Of a stretch of 64,000 nt of DNA, positions 49,801 through 61,600 are shown piece by piece; position 1 is the stretch's first letter; each line of letters begins with the position of its first letter. The stretch is taken from assembly GCA_921293015.1 (NCBI GenBank), contig OV121089.1, positions 38,922,520 to 38,986,519 of the forward strand, given 5' to 3'. A program made the position numbers and the translations under genes. This stretch comes from Phorcus lineatus. Lineage: Eukaryota > Mollusca > Gastropoda > Trochida > Trochidae. A model generated the notes under the pieces. That model made no database searches and was not told the origin of the DNA. It was given only the letters and a program-made list of their open reading frames with translations.

Positions 49801-52203
49801 TTATCTCTTTCAATGCATGGATATATTTCACCACATTGGCTGGGACAGGTCCGACCTGGCACAAGTATACGGTATGACAATGTTAACGTTAACCTTTCTA
49901 GAAACATACACCTTTTCAATCGGGCCTTTACATTCTTCATCTTTAAGATTTTACAAACAATTTTTCAACATAGATGGGGTATTATGTCTTTAAGGTTATC
50001 AATTGTATGGATAAATTTCACCACATTGGCTCGACAGGTCCGACCTGGCACAAGTATACGGTATGACAATGTTAACGATAACCTTTCTAGAAACATACGC
50101 CTTTTCAATCCGGCCTTTTCATTCTTCTTCTTTAAGATTTTACAAACGATTTTTCAAAATAAATGGGGTATTATGTCTTTAAGGTTATCAATTGTATGCA
50201 TACATTTCATCACGTTGCCTCGACAGGTCCGACCTGGCACAAGAAGGTGGAGGGGTGTGTGCATCTAGTGCACCTGTACCTGGAGAAGGCGAGGAACCCC
50301 TTCCAGGACGTGGTGGACCAAGCTGCCTTCTTCAACACAGAGAACCCTGACTCTAGTGTGCACTCACTCGCCTGTCATGATGGAGCCAGGTGTGTGGAGG
50401 ACACACAGATATACTCCCTTGTCAGTAAGTTTTTTTTGCTTTTTAGCAATTTAGCTATAGTTAATTACAAGTCTGTTGAAGTCAGACCGTGGTGCAGACT
50501 CATACTCGGGCAACATTGCGGTTTTTTGTTGTGTATATAGATTTAGCTGTGAAGAATGCGGCTGGTAGACAAATATTATATACGTCCAATACCCATTAGA
50601 ATTTTCTTTGCTGATCTCTCTCTATGTTCTAACCTTACATTTCTGCTTCATCCAGTGCCTCTGCTCAACTCCAAGTACAAGCCGGACCCCACGCTAAGTC
50701 AAGAGGAGCTCCTGTACAGTGGTCACGACAACCCCTCCCCAATCCCCTCTTTGCTGGAGCAGGAGTTCGCCAAACAGGTGGCCGGGGTCGTCAGGGTCTA
50801 CATAGAGGACGAATCGGATATGGCTATCCTCAGGGATGTCATCAAAGTACGTTTTCGAACTCTGTTACATCGCATTGATATGATGTTATCTTTTTGGAGA
50901 CGGTTGGAAATGTATCTGAAACATTAGATAACATGTACATTTAATTATGATGATGACAGTCTAGACGAATCGAATATGGGATATGCATTTGGTAATTATG
51001 TGATCCACAGTCTGAAGGAAAGGGTATCAATTATATCAAATCTTATCCTTTATTCTATATATTTTCATCGTTTAAAGCAATGGAAACAGCATCTTAAACG
51101 CACTAGTGCACACCAATATTTCTTTAACACAACGAATGCACAGATACTGCATATCTCTCGATATTATTTAAGATCCTCACTCAAGTAATCTACCTCGTAA
51201 GTTATTTAACGAATATTTACGTATTCAGGTAGTAAAGTTGATTTTTAAAGACCGGAAGTATTTAATGTTACGTTACAATAAATCCGCGTGAACTACGATA
51301 TCGGAAATATTAAGATTTTGCTTATAACCAAAAAAGCGGAAACGGCAGCTGCTTTGGTCAATCTAATAGCAATGCTAATGCTGTGTTATTAAATCGGTTT
51401 ATTTACAACATTGCTTTCATAAAGCATATTTCATGATTTGTTCTCAGTTCAGAGTTTAGATAAATTCAACAGCTGCACATAATAATTGTTCAGCCGCTTT
51501 CAACTGTCTATAATTTATCCGTTTTGTTCACAGCTAACCTTAGATTTGTTATATGTCCAAGCCGACAGCGGCTGTCTAAATTTTTTCATTGTTGATTGCA
51601 GGTCAATTGTAAAGAATTTTAAGTATTTCATTGCATCGATAGAAAGCTTAAGTGATTGCATAAGTCCTCTTAAACCTTAAAATAGCCAATTTAAACCGTA
51701 AAAGCGTGCACTAGTGCCTTTAAAGTTTACAAAGCAGCCTTTTTCACTTTGTTTTGTAACGAAATCAAGGTGTAAGGTACGATGAAAATTATTTGTGAAT
51801 AAAGGCCGGAAACCCTTCACACAGCATGTCATAAATTATCATAATATATTGATATACTCAATTTACGACTCTTATCATGCTTCATTTAGAGATCAAAACG
51901 AAACATAAATCGTGCTCTACTCAACCCCAGGTTCTGATGATCTACAACCGGAATGTCACTGAGGTGGAGTTCCACATAACGGAAGAAGTGGACGCAGACA
52001 ACGTCATTTCCTCTCTACAACGGAAGTTGGAGTATTGGGCCGGAAGCACGTGTCCAATGTGGAGCAGATTTGCTGTGGCTCCTTACAGCGTGCATCCGAT
52101 CCCTCACCATCGGAAGAGGAGGAGTTTGGAGAGAAGCAAAAACAGAAACGATGTTAAGAGATCGATCCGTGATTGGGAGATAGATTGGATAAAGAGGATG
52201 TAG
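39890..52203 (+). CDS. Gene B: secreted protein with three Hedgehog/DD-peptidase-type modules (20 exons)
   Basis: Exons are 39890-40060, 40492-40697, 41342-41677, 41817-41874, 42370-42628, 42872-42999, 43190-43398, 43717-43890, 44421-44635, 44935-45285, 45578-45689, 45941-46149, 46655-46748, 47064-47486, 48034-48359, 48836-48935, 49296-49477, 50227-50424, 50656-50846 and 51931-52203. They sum to 4,215 nt (1,404 residues) with all phases consistent. A signal peptide (MGIIVFLLLLSISDVFC) opens the protein. Furin-type sites occur at about residues 154 (RHKR), 680 (RMRR) and 1378 (RKRR), so maturation into several chains is likely. Three modules related to the Hedgehog signalling domain and D-Ala-D-Ala peptidases follow one another between about residues 515 and 1070. 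There is no Hint domain and no membrane segment. Two donors (GTCTTA at 40698, GTCTGT at 48936) are weak, so those joins are less sure. Confidence 0.85.
43399..43663 (+). other. Open extension of gene B exon 7 (retained intron or alternative end)
   Basis: Past the donor used in the main model (TTG|GTATAA), the frame stays open for about 87 codons to a TAG. Composition is not strongly intron-like. It could yield a shorter secreted form of about 540 residues without any Hedgehog-like module. Confidence 0.3.
44421..45285 (+). CDS. Gene B, exons 9-10: Hedgehog-like module 1
   Basis: The two exons give ACADRLMTSS (residues about 559-568), then VLESWDEP (591-598), SLHYSGGALQVG (611-622), LAQLASCSGFPFADV and GYVQMCVR (663-670). 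In Hedgehog N-domains the matching pieces are ADRLMT, VTEGWDE, SLHYEGRAVDIT, LAVEAGFDWV and HIHCSVK, in the same order and spacing. The zinc ligands of Hedgehog are the His of SLHY, the Asp of AVDIT and the last His of HIH. Here the first is kept, the Asp is Gln and the last His is Gln. An RMRR|S site follows the module, which could release it. A Cys-rich insert (GTKGRACHKCTW) precedes DRLMT. Confidence 0.82.
45578..47330 (+). CDS. Gene B, exons 11-14 (first part): Hedgehog-like module 2
   Basis: Exons are 45578-45689, 45941-46149, 46655-46748 and the start of 47064-47486. The order is QTRAITPRMAIRLRRLAVIV (matching the DRLMT helix), then VSVTKPIYNDHRG, YELHGRKLRLS (matching HYEGRAVDIT), FAACAGFDFMEV (matching AVEAGFDWVYY) and IDVYVKLQ. 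GRKLRLS has Arg in place of the zinc-binding Asp, and the HIH pair is replaced by SIDV, so a metal site is not expected. Extra Cys residues (CYQPTRRCRSTC) suggest added disulfides. It is weaker than module 1, but the collinear match and position support the call. Confidence 0.62.
47331..48359 (+). CDS. Gene B, exons 14 (end) and 15: DD-peptidase/Hedgehog-like module 3
   Basis: The segment LDPALVDCLETVATDL, then IVPNSVYRSHSINM, RLRFETGQAVYLQ, YTLRLCTPTLRLQSRGLGIG and KIYIDIRP follows the layout of M15-type D-Ala-D-Ala carboxypeptidases: an SGYR-like strand, HxxGxAxD, then WxH. The AVD-type Asp is Tyr (about residue 1009), the first His is replaced in RFETGQ, and the final His is Tyr in KIY. 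It therefore appears to keep the fold without the catalytic metal. It lies immediately after module 2, which makes three consecutive units. Confidence 0.6.
48836..52203 (+). CDS. Gene B, exons 16-20: Cys-rich C-terminal region
   Basis: Exons are 48836-48935, 49296-49477, 50227-50424, 50656-50846 and 51931-52203 (about residues 1091-1404). Cys residues are spread through short motifs (LKRTCKEP, FCFHDRESKFC, FDNCGGCPG, LACHDGARC). The last exon carries RKRR|S and VKRS, leaving a basic tail of about 26 residues after the first site. No domain is recognised. The exon at 50227 has its acceptor copied twice upstream by a 189-bp duplication. Confidence 0.7.
49813..50244. repeat. 189-bp tandem triplication carrying a splice acceptor and exon start
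   Basis: The phrase ACAG|GTCCGACCTGGCACAAG occurs with exon-side starts at 49849, 50038 and 50227, exactly 189 bp apart each time. The intervening DNA is near-identical between copies 1 and 2 and also precedes copy 3. Only the third copy continues into the real exon 50227-50424. In the first two, the phrase is followed by TATACG|GTATGAC, a potential donor, so each could act as a 23-bp pseudo-exon. Confidence 0.9.
50847..51930. other. Gene B intron holding a dispersed repeat
   Basis: This intron of about 1.1 kb lies before the last exon. About half is the dispersed repeat at 51190-51733. Nothing else is recognised. Confidence 0.7.
51190..51733. repeat. Dispersed repeat, copy 2 (intron of gene B)
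   Basis: Same family and orientation as 13029-13535 (shared blocks are given there). The copy has diverged by many point changes and small indels. Confidence 0.65.
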
Positions 52204-54565
52204 TCAATTGCCATTGTTGTGATGTTGAAAATAGAGATTTTATTTCGACATTTTCTTATATATAGTATGTATTTGCGAAATAAGCTTCGGACGAATAATA
52301 ATTTGATTGTTCATTTACAACTTGCTTAGAATTGTGTATAGTTTCTAATTTTCGTAATGAAATTAAATTATAGTATATCTCCATTTATCGAAAACATCGA
52401 ATTACATCAATTCTCTATATGAAACAACAACGAAATATCACTGACAATCAAGCAAAAATGCCGACAATGTTTTCATTATTTAACTTAGGTTAAGGGGCCA
52501 TGATGATTTCTTTAGGGCGGGAGCCGCGTGAAAAATATTTGCAGTAATATTTGATTTTTATTTTCACATGACATACTTCTCTAACGTCGAGACCGGGCGT
52601 GTCACAATTCACTTTTGCTGTCCACAGATAAACAAATGTAAACATTTTATGAATAAAACCAATGATTTTATACAAATCTTTGTCTGGAATCTGTCTTCAA
52701 ATTTTAGTTTTTATTTTGGAGTTTAGTTTTCGCTTGGAAGAAAAACCAATGTGCTATGAATAGTGAACTTCTTTATTACAGGAATTCTTAGATACTAGCA
52801 AGTGATGCTTAATAACATAACATTAAGTTGGTGCAATATTGCTGATTATGTTTTATCAATTGTAACAATGTTACACTCATGTAATTAATAAATGACATGC
52901 ACCATTCAGCTTTAGTTGTGCCAATTAAATCTACCATAGAGGGACTGAATGTGGAAAGAAATTAATACAATTTTTTTAACCTTGAGCTTTGTCAAGACCT
53001 GATTGGCAAGCTGGTAAGCTGTTGGAACAGTCAGTGCTTGCACTCTTGTCTTTTAGTGCGATACCCGCAAAAGATTGTTTTTTTGTAGGAAGCGGGAAGA
53101 CAAATGTAACAGTTGCTTGGTAAATGTTTGATCGTCGAACTCTTTTGTTGAGCAAAAATAGTCATTGTAATAAATAAATTTGACTCTTTAATAAACACAA
53201 AATAAAACACAATAAAACGAGTCGTCACTCCCCATGTTTGTTTGCAATTTTCTCGTATTAGACATATAAGACACTAGGACGTTTGGTAACATATGCATTC
53301 AGAGCATCTTATTGTTATTAATTGCATTTCGTTGTCCGCCTACACGGATGTTATCATACAGAAATAAAAACATAGTGACATCCTCATGCTATTGCTGTTG
53401 AGCAGTGTATATGGCTGCAAATATTATGGCGAGACTAATTCAAAACAAGTGAAAGCATAATTCTAATTAGAACGCTTAAGGCTAGACCAGTGTTAAAATC
53501 AGTAATATGAGGGAAATAAATATGTATATATATTTATATACGATTTTATAATACTGTTTGTAGTCAATGAAAAAACCTTGAAAATGACATTGTTTGGCGT
53601 TTTCAAAAACAATTGATCAACACTATCTGCACTATATTTTTAAGTGTACTAAATCTTATTATTCAGAACACATGCGCATGATTCATGTTAGCAACATATC
53701 CTTGACCCAAACTGAACCTTTCAGAAGATATCTATACCTTCAACAGAGGAATTTATCAACACAGTAAGACAAATAACCTCTTTAATATCTGATAAGGTTC
53801 TGATTTAAGCACCCACACGATCTCAATCTCGCGTAATCATTGGTTGGTGGTCTAACTTAAATCTCCCCTCTTGACAAACCCCTTTGTTTTGTCAGTACTT
53901 CCCCAACAACAGTTCTTACCACAGCAAGTTTTTGACTCCAACTGGCACCTTTGGCTGCCAGGTCACTTTGACCTTGAGTAGGTCAAGACGGACCAGGAAG
54001 TTGGCAAGATTGACCTTTCGTTATCGGATCTCCGACAGAGGCCGGGACGATAACCTTGGACCTACATGTAGTTCCAAATCGTTTACAGGATTACATTTGA
54101 TGAATTTGTCAATATACAAGACATAGCATAATCTATGGGTTACTAAGAGGTTTAAGATAAAGAAAATAGCCGTTATATGTTCAACGAAATTAACACTATA
54201 AATCGAAACAAAATATCTCTTCTATAGCTTATTCCTAACACCACAAAATAGGGCTTTGAAGTGAACTTAGTATAATAACTTTCATGATTTTGCAATAACT
54301 ACAAAGTCCTTATTAAGCCCATCCCCTCGCTTTTACATAATATTTCAAGTGTTCCAACGCCTGTTATACAAGGATTTGATAAAAGATCCAAAACAATAAG
54401 AATTTCAGTTCAGAAAAAAACTTACCAGAAGCATGTAAAGAAACTCGGAAGTTAAATTTTAAGTTTTCATACCGCCGATTTCTATTGAGCCTCTATGCAA
54501 ATATTTTCATGAAAATGATAAATTTTAACATCAAAAGTTACTATTGTCTTTCACGTACAACACGT
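52204..54565. other. Downstream flank of gene B, no gene seen
   Basis: Starts with the 3' untranslated region of gene B. Candidate polyadenylation signals are ATTAAA at 52362 and AATAAA at 52652. Open stretches here (for example at 53884-54126) lack a recognisable product or splice context. Confidence 0.55.
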
Positions 54566-55040
54566 TTAAAGAGCCACTCCGTGAATTGTTATAGTCATAA
54601 ATGTCAAACTTAATCAATGATGTCATTTGATCGCAAAGTATCGACTGTTACCAAAAAGACATATTTAAAAGCTTATTGTTTTTTACAGTGACAATATGAA
54701 GGTAGAACGTCTCAATTATGATCGAAAAGCGGACATTGGCGCGCGTCAAATAGTCAAACGTATGTTTGGAGACTTATCTAAAACAGCCGGGATGGCAGTT
54801 AGGAGTTGATAGTGTTTGTTAGGTTATATAACTAGTACCCATGTATATTGGACGTGATATCTACACCTCTGTGCATTTATAAGGCTGTTTTTAAATTTTC
54901 ATAGAAAACCAGTATTTGTCATATGTATGGTTTTTGGACATGGCAAGTTAAGATATTTAGATTTTATATCACCACATATGACATTTAGATTCGTATCAAA
55001 GGTAAATATATGTTATGAAAATCACTGAGTGGCTCTTTAA
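54566..55040. mobile_element. MITE-like element with 19-bp terminal inverted repeats
   Basis: TTAAAGAGCCACTCCGTGA at 54566-54584 is the reverse complement, with one mismatch, of 55022-55040. The 475-bp unit has no open frame of note and both ends carry TTAA. It resembles a nonautonomous DNA transposon, but I cannot name the family. Confidence 0.72.
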
Positions 55041-57251
55041 CAGTGGAAGGCATAAGTTTTATAACAAATTATAAACACTTCGATGCCTGACAAAACAGTT
55101 GTTGGAATTTGATATGTCAAACTTTGCGATTGGTGTCATTCCATCAACATGTTTTGAATGAATGTCATAATAATTGGTGTTATGACATGTACCCACGTCC
55201 AATAAAGTATAATGATAATCAAGGGACCTTTCTTAACAACACATTCTTATGATGACGATTAATGTGTGATTCACTTTATTCGTAGATGTAATATTCAAAT
55301 GCGTTTTATAGTCTAAATGTACATTGACGTCACCTATTACTCATTTGGCATACTTTATGAACAATGATATGAATACAAAATATAAAGTTTAAACTCTGTA
55401 CCAGTGATGATGTCAGAAAGGCATCGTAGATTGAAGTTTATATTAATCGTCAACACGCTCCTCTTGATTCACCAAGAAATTTAGAAACTTATCAGTGATA
55501 TGTATCGTCATACTATTGTTCTTTAGAAACTTTATTGATTGCAACTGCCAATAAGTTATGCAAAGGAAATATTCATCATAAGAGCAGGTAAAGGACCAGT
55601 CCACAAGAAAATAATTTAGTTGATTAAAAATGTTATTAATATCATAGTATAATGGTAAAATCTATACGTTTTGGAGGTACTACAAAGGTAGAAATTACGG
55701 TACATTTGGATCGAGTCCTTTTGCGAGATTCGAACCAAGACTCTCAGGATCAGGCAACATTTGCAAGTACTATAAGTTCAATAGCAGTTTAATATTTTTA
55801 CATTCAGTATAATAACAAAGATACCACACCAGTTTAATTCACGCTAATTATACTATTTTACATGATAGAATTTATACAATTAAAATATTTATATTTATTT
55901 TTATTGTACTTGCTATTTTACAATAATAAGAGCGATCCGACGACGAAATTCACTTTTGGAAAAACATCTCGCATGATTTGAATTGGACACAGGTTTCTTT
56001 TTTCAGTCTATGTTGTCTAAGTACATTGTAGGTGAAGGTTGATATCTGAACAACTCTCCATTCCTGAATAAACTGAAGCCAAGGCTCATACTAAATCACA
56101 CCCAATTTAGTTCTTATACAACTTCTTAACTTTAAATCTTTAATGAAAATTCAAGTGAAAAACTCGAAGTCCCATTATTAAAAACTATTTGGTCGAGACA
56201 ACATGGGTGACGTCAAAAGTGTAACACAATTCTCACGAGTACAAGCTGGACACTAAGTAACAATAGGGACTCTTTCCTTATGTCTAGATCGCCACAGAAA
56301 ATATCTATCAATGCTTCAGATAAAATATCATCCTAATTTGAAAAATAAGATAACAGTTTGAACATATTCTGGTTGTGGCGATACCACACGCTCAGATATC
56401 TATGGCCTTATTGCCTGGTGTTCTGGATACTTGTTCACAGCTCTTTTATCATTCAATCTTACAGCTATGGATTAAGGGTACCTTTAATTAGGTCCAAGGG
56501 TGTGTAGTGGAATAAGGGCCTGCTCCTTATAGGGAGCTGTCAACTCTATTCATATTTGGATATAAAGTTAATATTTGAGTTAGTAAAACAATGTAGCAAT
56601 CTACTGACAATGTATTTGAACATCCCAGATTAGGCGATGTTGAGTATTCATCATTCTTTATTTATCGCATTAAAATGTTTAAATATCATTTGGATTTCTA
56701 CTTTACAGTAAACTTGGTCGTATTTGTTTAGATTTGAAAGTAAATGAAACATATCGAATTATATAAAGAGAGCTACTGATAAGACATGCATATTCCTGTT
56801 TTATATCTTTGAACCATCATGCATCTGAATAATACTTGAACTTTTTCATAGAGATAATTGTTATTTGGCCTTTTTTTGTTTTTTACAAAGTTGACGATGT
56901 AACCAAATATAGAAAGCGGTACTCTTTTAGTGTCTTAAAGTGGTAATGAGGGACCAGATTTTATAGATATTTAACTTCTCACTAACTAATAGCGACGTTT
57001 CGGTGGTCTACACCGAGTGCAGAAATTAAGGTGAGGTGAGGTGATTATGGGTTTAACGCTTTCAGACGTATATCACGGCTGCTATTATCATTGCAGGGGG
57101 ACAACCAAAATGGAGTATGAAAAAACTCATATCATGGTACTTTTATCACAGATTGTTATGTAGTTTTTATTTGCTCCAGGGTGGTCAATTTACAACAGGC
57201 GGGTACAAGATTGTACTCTTTGAGCCGACGTTTAAATATCTGCCTTAATGA
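55041..57251. other. Intergenic, no gene seen
   Basis: AT-rich and without supported exons. A short phrase at about 57029-57060 (GGTGAGGTGAGGTGATTATGG) has the look of a common repeat fragment, but I cannot delimit it. Confidence 0.5.
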
Positions 57252-57641
57252 CAACATTCTCTCCAACAGAGGTAGCTCCGTAATAAATTCCTATACTACC
57301 TCTGTCTTAATACGAAGATTTCTTGGTCTAGAAATGTAGAACGCTGATTGGATGCAGTCAAAGTTAGTTGCGCAATCAGCGACGCCGTTTTAAAAGTTAT
57401 CGTTCAAATTGCCTAAGTTATTTCCGTACGCTAAACTATATTCGAATATGAATATTGCATGTGTGACAACAAATACGATATTAATGCATTCGTTGTTTTC
57501 ATTGGCTGAAATATCGCAAGGTAGTTTAAGTTGCAGTATTGTGCCGGTTGGGGGAACTGCCGGAAGCACCAGAAACCTGCGTATTAAGACAGAGGTTGTA
57601 TAGGAATTTATGATGGAGCTACCTCTGTTGGGAGAGAATTT
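57252..57641. mobile_element. MITE-like element with about 62-bp terminal inverted repeats
   Basis: The left arm at 57252-57314 (containing CTCCAACAGAGGTAGCTCCG and CCTCTGTCTTAATACG) is the reverse complement of the right arm at 57580-57641 with only a few differences. The arms enclose about 265 bp. An open stretch inside (57409-57603) overlaps the right arm and is not a convincing gene. Confidence 0.82.
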
Positions 57642-58663
57642 GAATTTCGGTTTAAATGTTCAGGCATGCTCACTGAGATACGGAGATACTTTTTATCAAC
57701 CTTAGTTGGCTAGTGTTGTAAATGAAATTTCTTTACAATCCGTTTTGACAAGTTTAATTGATTTGCTGAAAAGTATTTCCGCCAACACGATTAGTAACAG
57801 AAACTAATGGAGAAATTATCTTGTATTTCTTTATATTTATGAATAAAAATAGTTTTTTACAAACTGACGTTGACACTTCGTATGCTGTCTGTCTTGAGGA
57901 CATTACATTACATATCATTTGAAGGTTGCTATTTAAATTCAGTCGGCAGTAAAGTTTCAAATAAATTTAATTTATATATGAAATATTCTCTGATTAAGCA
58001 TGGTTAATGTTAATTATTTTCCAACTGGGCATGAGTTTCAATGTTAATAAAGTTCGAATCTATTGGATAACATAGATCAAAATTATAAAGTTTATTCGCC
58101 ATTTCACATCATTACTCTGGTTATTTAGTGTCACTGTTTTCAAGTTTATGGAGATCTTCAAATAAAAAATCAGATAAATTACTCTGTGTATTCTAGAAAT
58201 CTACCGCTTCATTCATCATAGCATTAGAGACTCAGTGATTGTTTTATTCTTGCTTCGGCAATATTTCATCCATAAGCGAGTTTCCCCATCAAAGCATGAA
58301 TTGTTCAAACGTACGTTAACACCATGTATTGTGACCAATCTTAGAAACATGACAAAACTAGATGCATATGATTTATTTAAGAGAAAAAAATCAACAATTG
58401 AATGCATTAAAACAAACACACAATTTCAATTCTACACGATATAAATTTCTTTGAAAATAAATTTTTTGAAGGGTTATATATTTTTACATTAGGAAGGGGA
58501 CGTACTTCTGTACCGACATATACCCAACGTTTGAGGGAATACAGGGATATGAATCATTGAGGGAACATTTAAAGATTTTGTATTACAAAACTATGTACCT
58601 ACAAGCACAAACATTAAACAAAACGTAACGTTTCTTTCAGAACACTAACACAAAGGACCTTTT
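57642..58663. other. 3' flank of gene C, no gene seen
   Basis: Probably contains the 3' untranslated region of gene C. A minus-strand AATAAA at 58377-58372, about 290 bp past the stop codon, is a plausible polyadenylation signal. Confidence 0.45.
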
Positions 58664-61600
58664 TCATCCACGTGTGATGCCAGTAAATTCTGAGAAGTGG
58701 CCGAACTTTCCAGTCTTCAGTTTGGCCAGCACGGTCAGATAGACACCGGTCATCTCATGTCTTGTATGGATCGTTATGGTCGTGTTAGCTGTCGATCTCT
58801 GATTGATGAGGTCAGTGTAACCCTTTCTCGTTCCCATGGAAACTATGTAGGTGATGTCATTGCTGACAACGTCAAACACTTTGCTCCAATCAACTGTTAG
58901 TGTGGAGTCGACAAGATGAACTTCAGGTTTGTTACCTGAAAGAGAGAAAACATTTTGGAATGAAAATTGTGAATATTGTGTTTTTGTCTTCGATGATCGG
59001 GTACAAAGCATGCATTTCTTTAAACAAAAGCAATAGAACAATATATGCAACGTCAGTGTTGAATCGGTTAGTCCTCATTGAAAATATGAACTGTTGTATG
59101 CTCTTAAACTACTATCTTTTTTGCAAATCAAAATGTCATTGCAGTTTAAAATCATGTTATCGATAAGTTAAATTGAGATCATAGTACGAATAATAATTAT
59201 AAAATGATACTTAACAGAATGAATTTTCAGTATTATTATCATCACACTTCACACCTGATTTGCATCAACCTTCTTAAAACGAGTAAACCAAAATAATGAC
59301 ACTTGTTTTCAGTGTTTCATAAGTTGTCGTGCTTATTAGAATGCAGTGCTTATGATCCTATAGACATTAAAGACATCAGAAGATTATGATACAGTATATA
59401 CCTCCTAACGAAAGCCAATTGTGTTATACTTACTTTATCTTAATTTGATGTTTTGCTCCTTTGATTACAAGATCTGCTAATGCTACAAAATCCTACCCTA
59501 ACCCATTTACCTGTTGTAGTTGGCGCTCTGCTTTCAACAAGGATAGACGCTGTGATAGGCTGACTGAGTTGATGTTCTGTGTCCACTGCCCGAACCTGGG
59601 CTTCATACAGATGACCGTCTGATAAAGACAATCCATCCAGTCTAAGATAATTCCTGTGTCCAGTCGATGTCCAATTCTTGACCACGACACTCCCATCAAG
59701 CAGCCTGCACTCATAGCTTGTGGGCGAGACACATTCCTCCCAGGTCAGATCAATGTGGTCTGTGTAGGTCTGTGTGTGGGATTGAAGGGCACCTGTTGAT
59801 ATCCGGTTGTCCACAAGGAAGGACATGGACTTCCTGTTGCACTCAGGACCGTGATGGAGGACTAGCAGCGGCTCGGATGTAATGGTTGTCTCCAAGTTGA
59901 CATTGTTGATACATTTGACGCTGGCGTAGATTAGTGAATTGTGTGGAGCAGATATGTTGTACAAAATGCAGTGGTCATTAACTGCTTCTTGCCAATTATT
60001 GACTTCGTGATGAGATGTTGCTGAAATGCGATGTTTAATTCACTGAATAATCAATAAAGTGAGACTGAATTAAAATCCAATGATTAAATTTTTTCAATAA
60101 GTTACAATATTGTCGAATCTATTCTTTACATTTCAAACCAAATCGTTTCTGCCAATAGAGGACCAAAATAATTCCATGCCCATCACATTGCCTATCAACA
60201 GACATATAATAGCCATGATGTAACGATGAGACATTTTAGAAATTAGAAATTCAATCCTTTATTTCAAGAAACCAACCTGATCCACAAAAGCATCTGTCCA
60301 CATCACTCTCAATATCCTTTCTGCTCCAGGTGATGTCAACATATACAGTACTAGGCAAAGGCGATCCGTAAAGGATATCAACTTTTGTGATTGTCACCTC
60401 TGGTGCTGTGTGGTCGATGATCAGCGGAGCTGATGTGAAGATTGATCTTAGTCCTGCCTGGTTTTCCGCCATGATTGTGACGTAGACCGGACTGCCATGT
60501 GGTTCCTTCACAAGGATCATCTCGTGATTACTGACTGCGGTGGGAGACAGGGCCCGGATCTGATACCCTCCCTGGCTTGTTCCAGCACCCATCCAGATAC
60601 TTCTGATGCCACTCTCTGGGTCTACCATGTTAGTGCACACGGCCACAATGGACGGACGGATTTGACGGACGTGGACAGCAGATTCTTTAGAAGCCATTAC
60701 AGTCGTTTTGCATGTGTGGACATCAATTCTTGCAATGTGAGACTCTTTGTCTTGCATTGTTAATGAGATATTAATCGTTCCATCCTCTGCAGAGATGAAT
60801 CGATGGGAAGCTACAATTTCACCTTTTTTATACTCAAAACGACCATATACGCTCAGTTGACCAATATTAAATGTGACGTGAGAATCTGACATGGACTTGT
60901 CTCCAAGGACTTCAACTTCATAAAGTGACCCTTTAACCATTGTGTACGTCGTCTTGAGTTCTGTTGTATCCCCTTTCCTCTCAGTTTCATATTTCAGTGG
61001 TATTGGTGGGAGATATTCCGTACACGTTATCGCATGAGGAGGCGATGTGTCAATCATTAGAGGTGGTGAGTAAACAACATCACTTATCAATCCTGCTGCG
61101 TCTACTGCTCGAACTGCCACTCTGTAGCTTTTTCCATCTGATAGTGTCAGGTTTTGTAACACAATATTATTGTCAACGCCTTTGTGTTTAAATGAATTGC
61201 TGTCAGCCGTTTGGCCATGTTCAAGCAAGGCTGCTTCAAAGTATTCGATATAGGAGCTGAAGTCCTCGAATCCATGCCATGAGACGCCGAATAAGTCTGT
61301 GGAGGTTTGAACTTGGATGTTTCTGTGTCGATCAGTGTTGAACACCACCCCAGCAACTGGCTTCATGTCATCGATCAAGAACCCATCTGATACCACCGTC
61401 GTCTCTAGTCCTGCTGCATTGGTTGCTCGAATGGATGCAAAGTACTTGGTTCCCGCTTTCAGCTTGGTAAGAGGCAAAGTATATGAGGTTTGATTTCCCA
61501 TGACCATCACATCGATGACATCATTACCTAAAGCAAGGAAAGATAAGATTGAAGGTACGACCAAACCACATAAAATTCAAACAATTTATGAATACAGACT

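Noticed and set aside
53884..54126. 80-codon open stretch between genes B and C
   Set aside because: No family recognised, no splice context, and the length is within chance for a 6-kb AT-rich block.
57409..57603. 64-codon open stretch inside the inverted-repeat element
   Set aside because: It runs into the right arm of the repeat and resembles no transposase.
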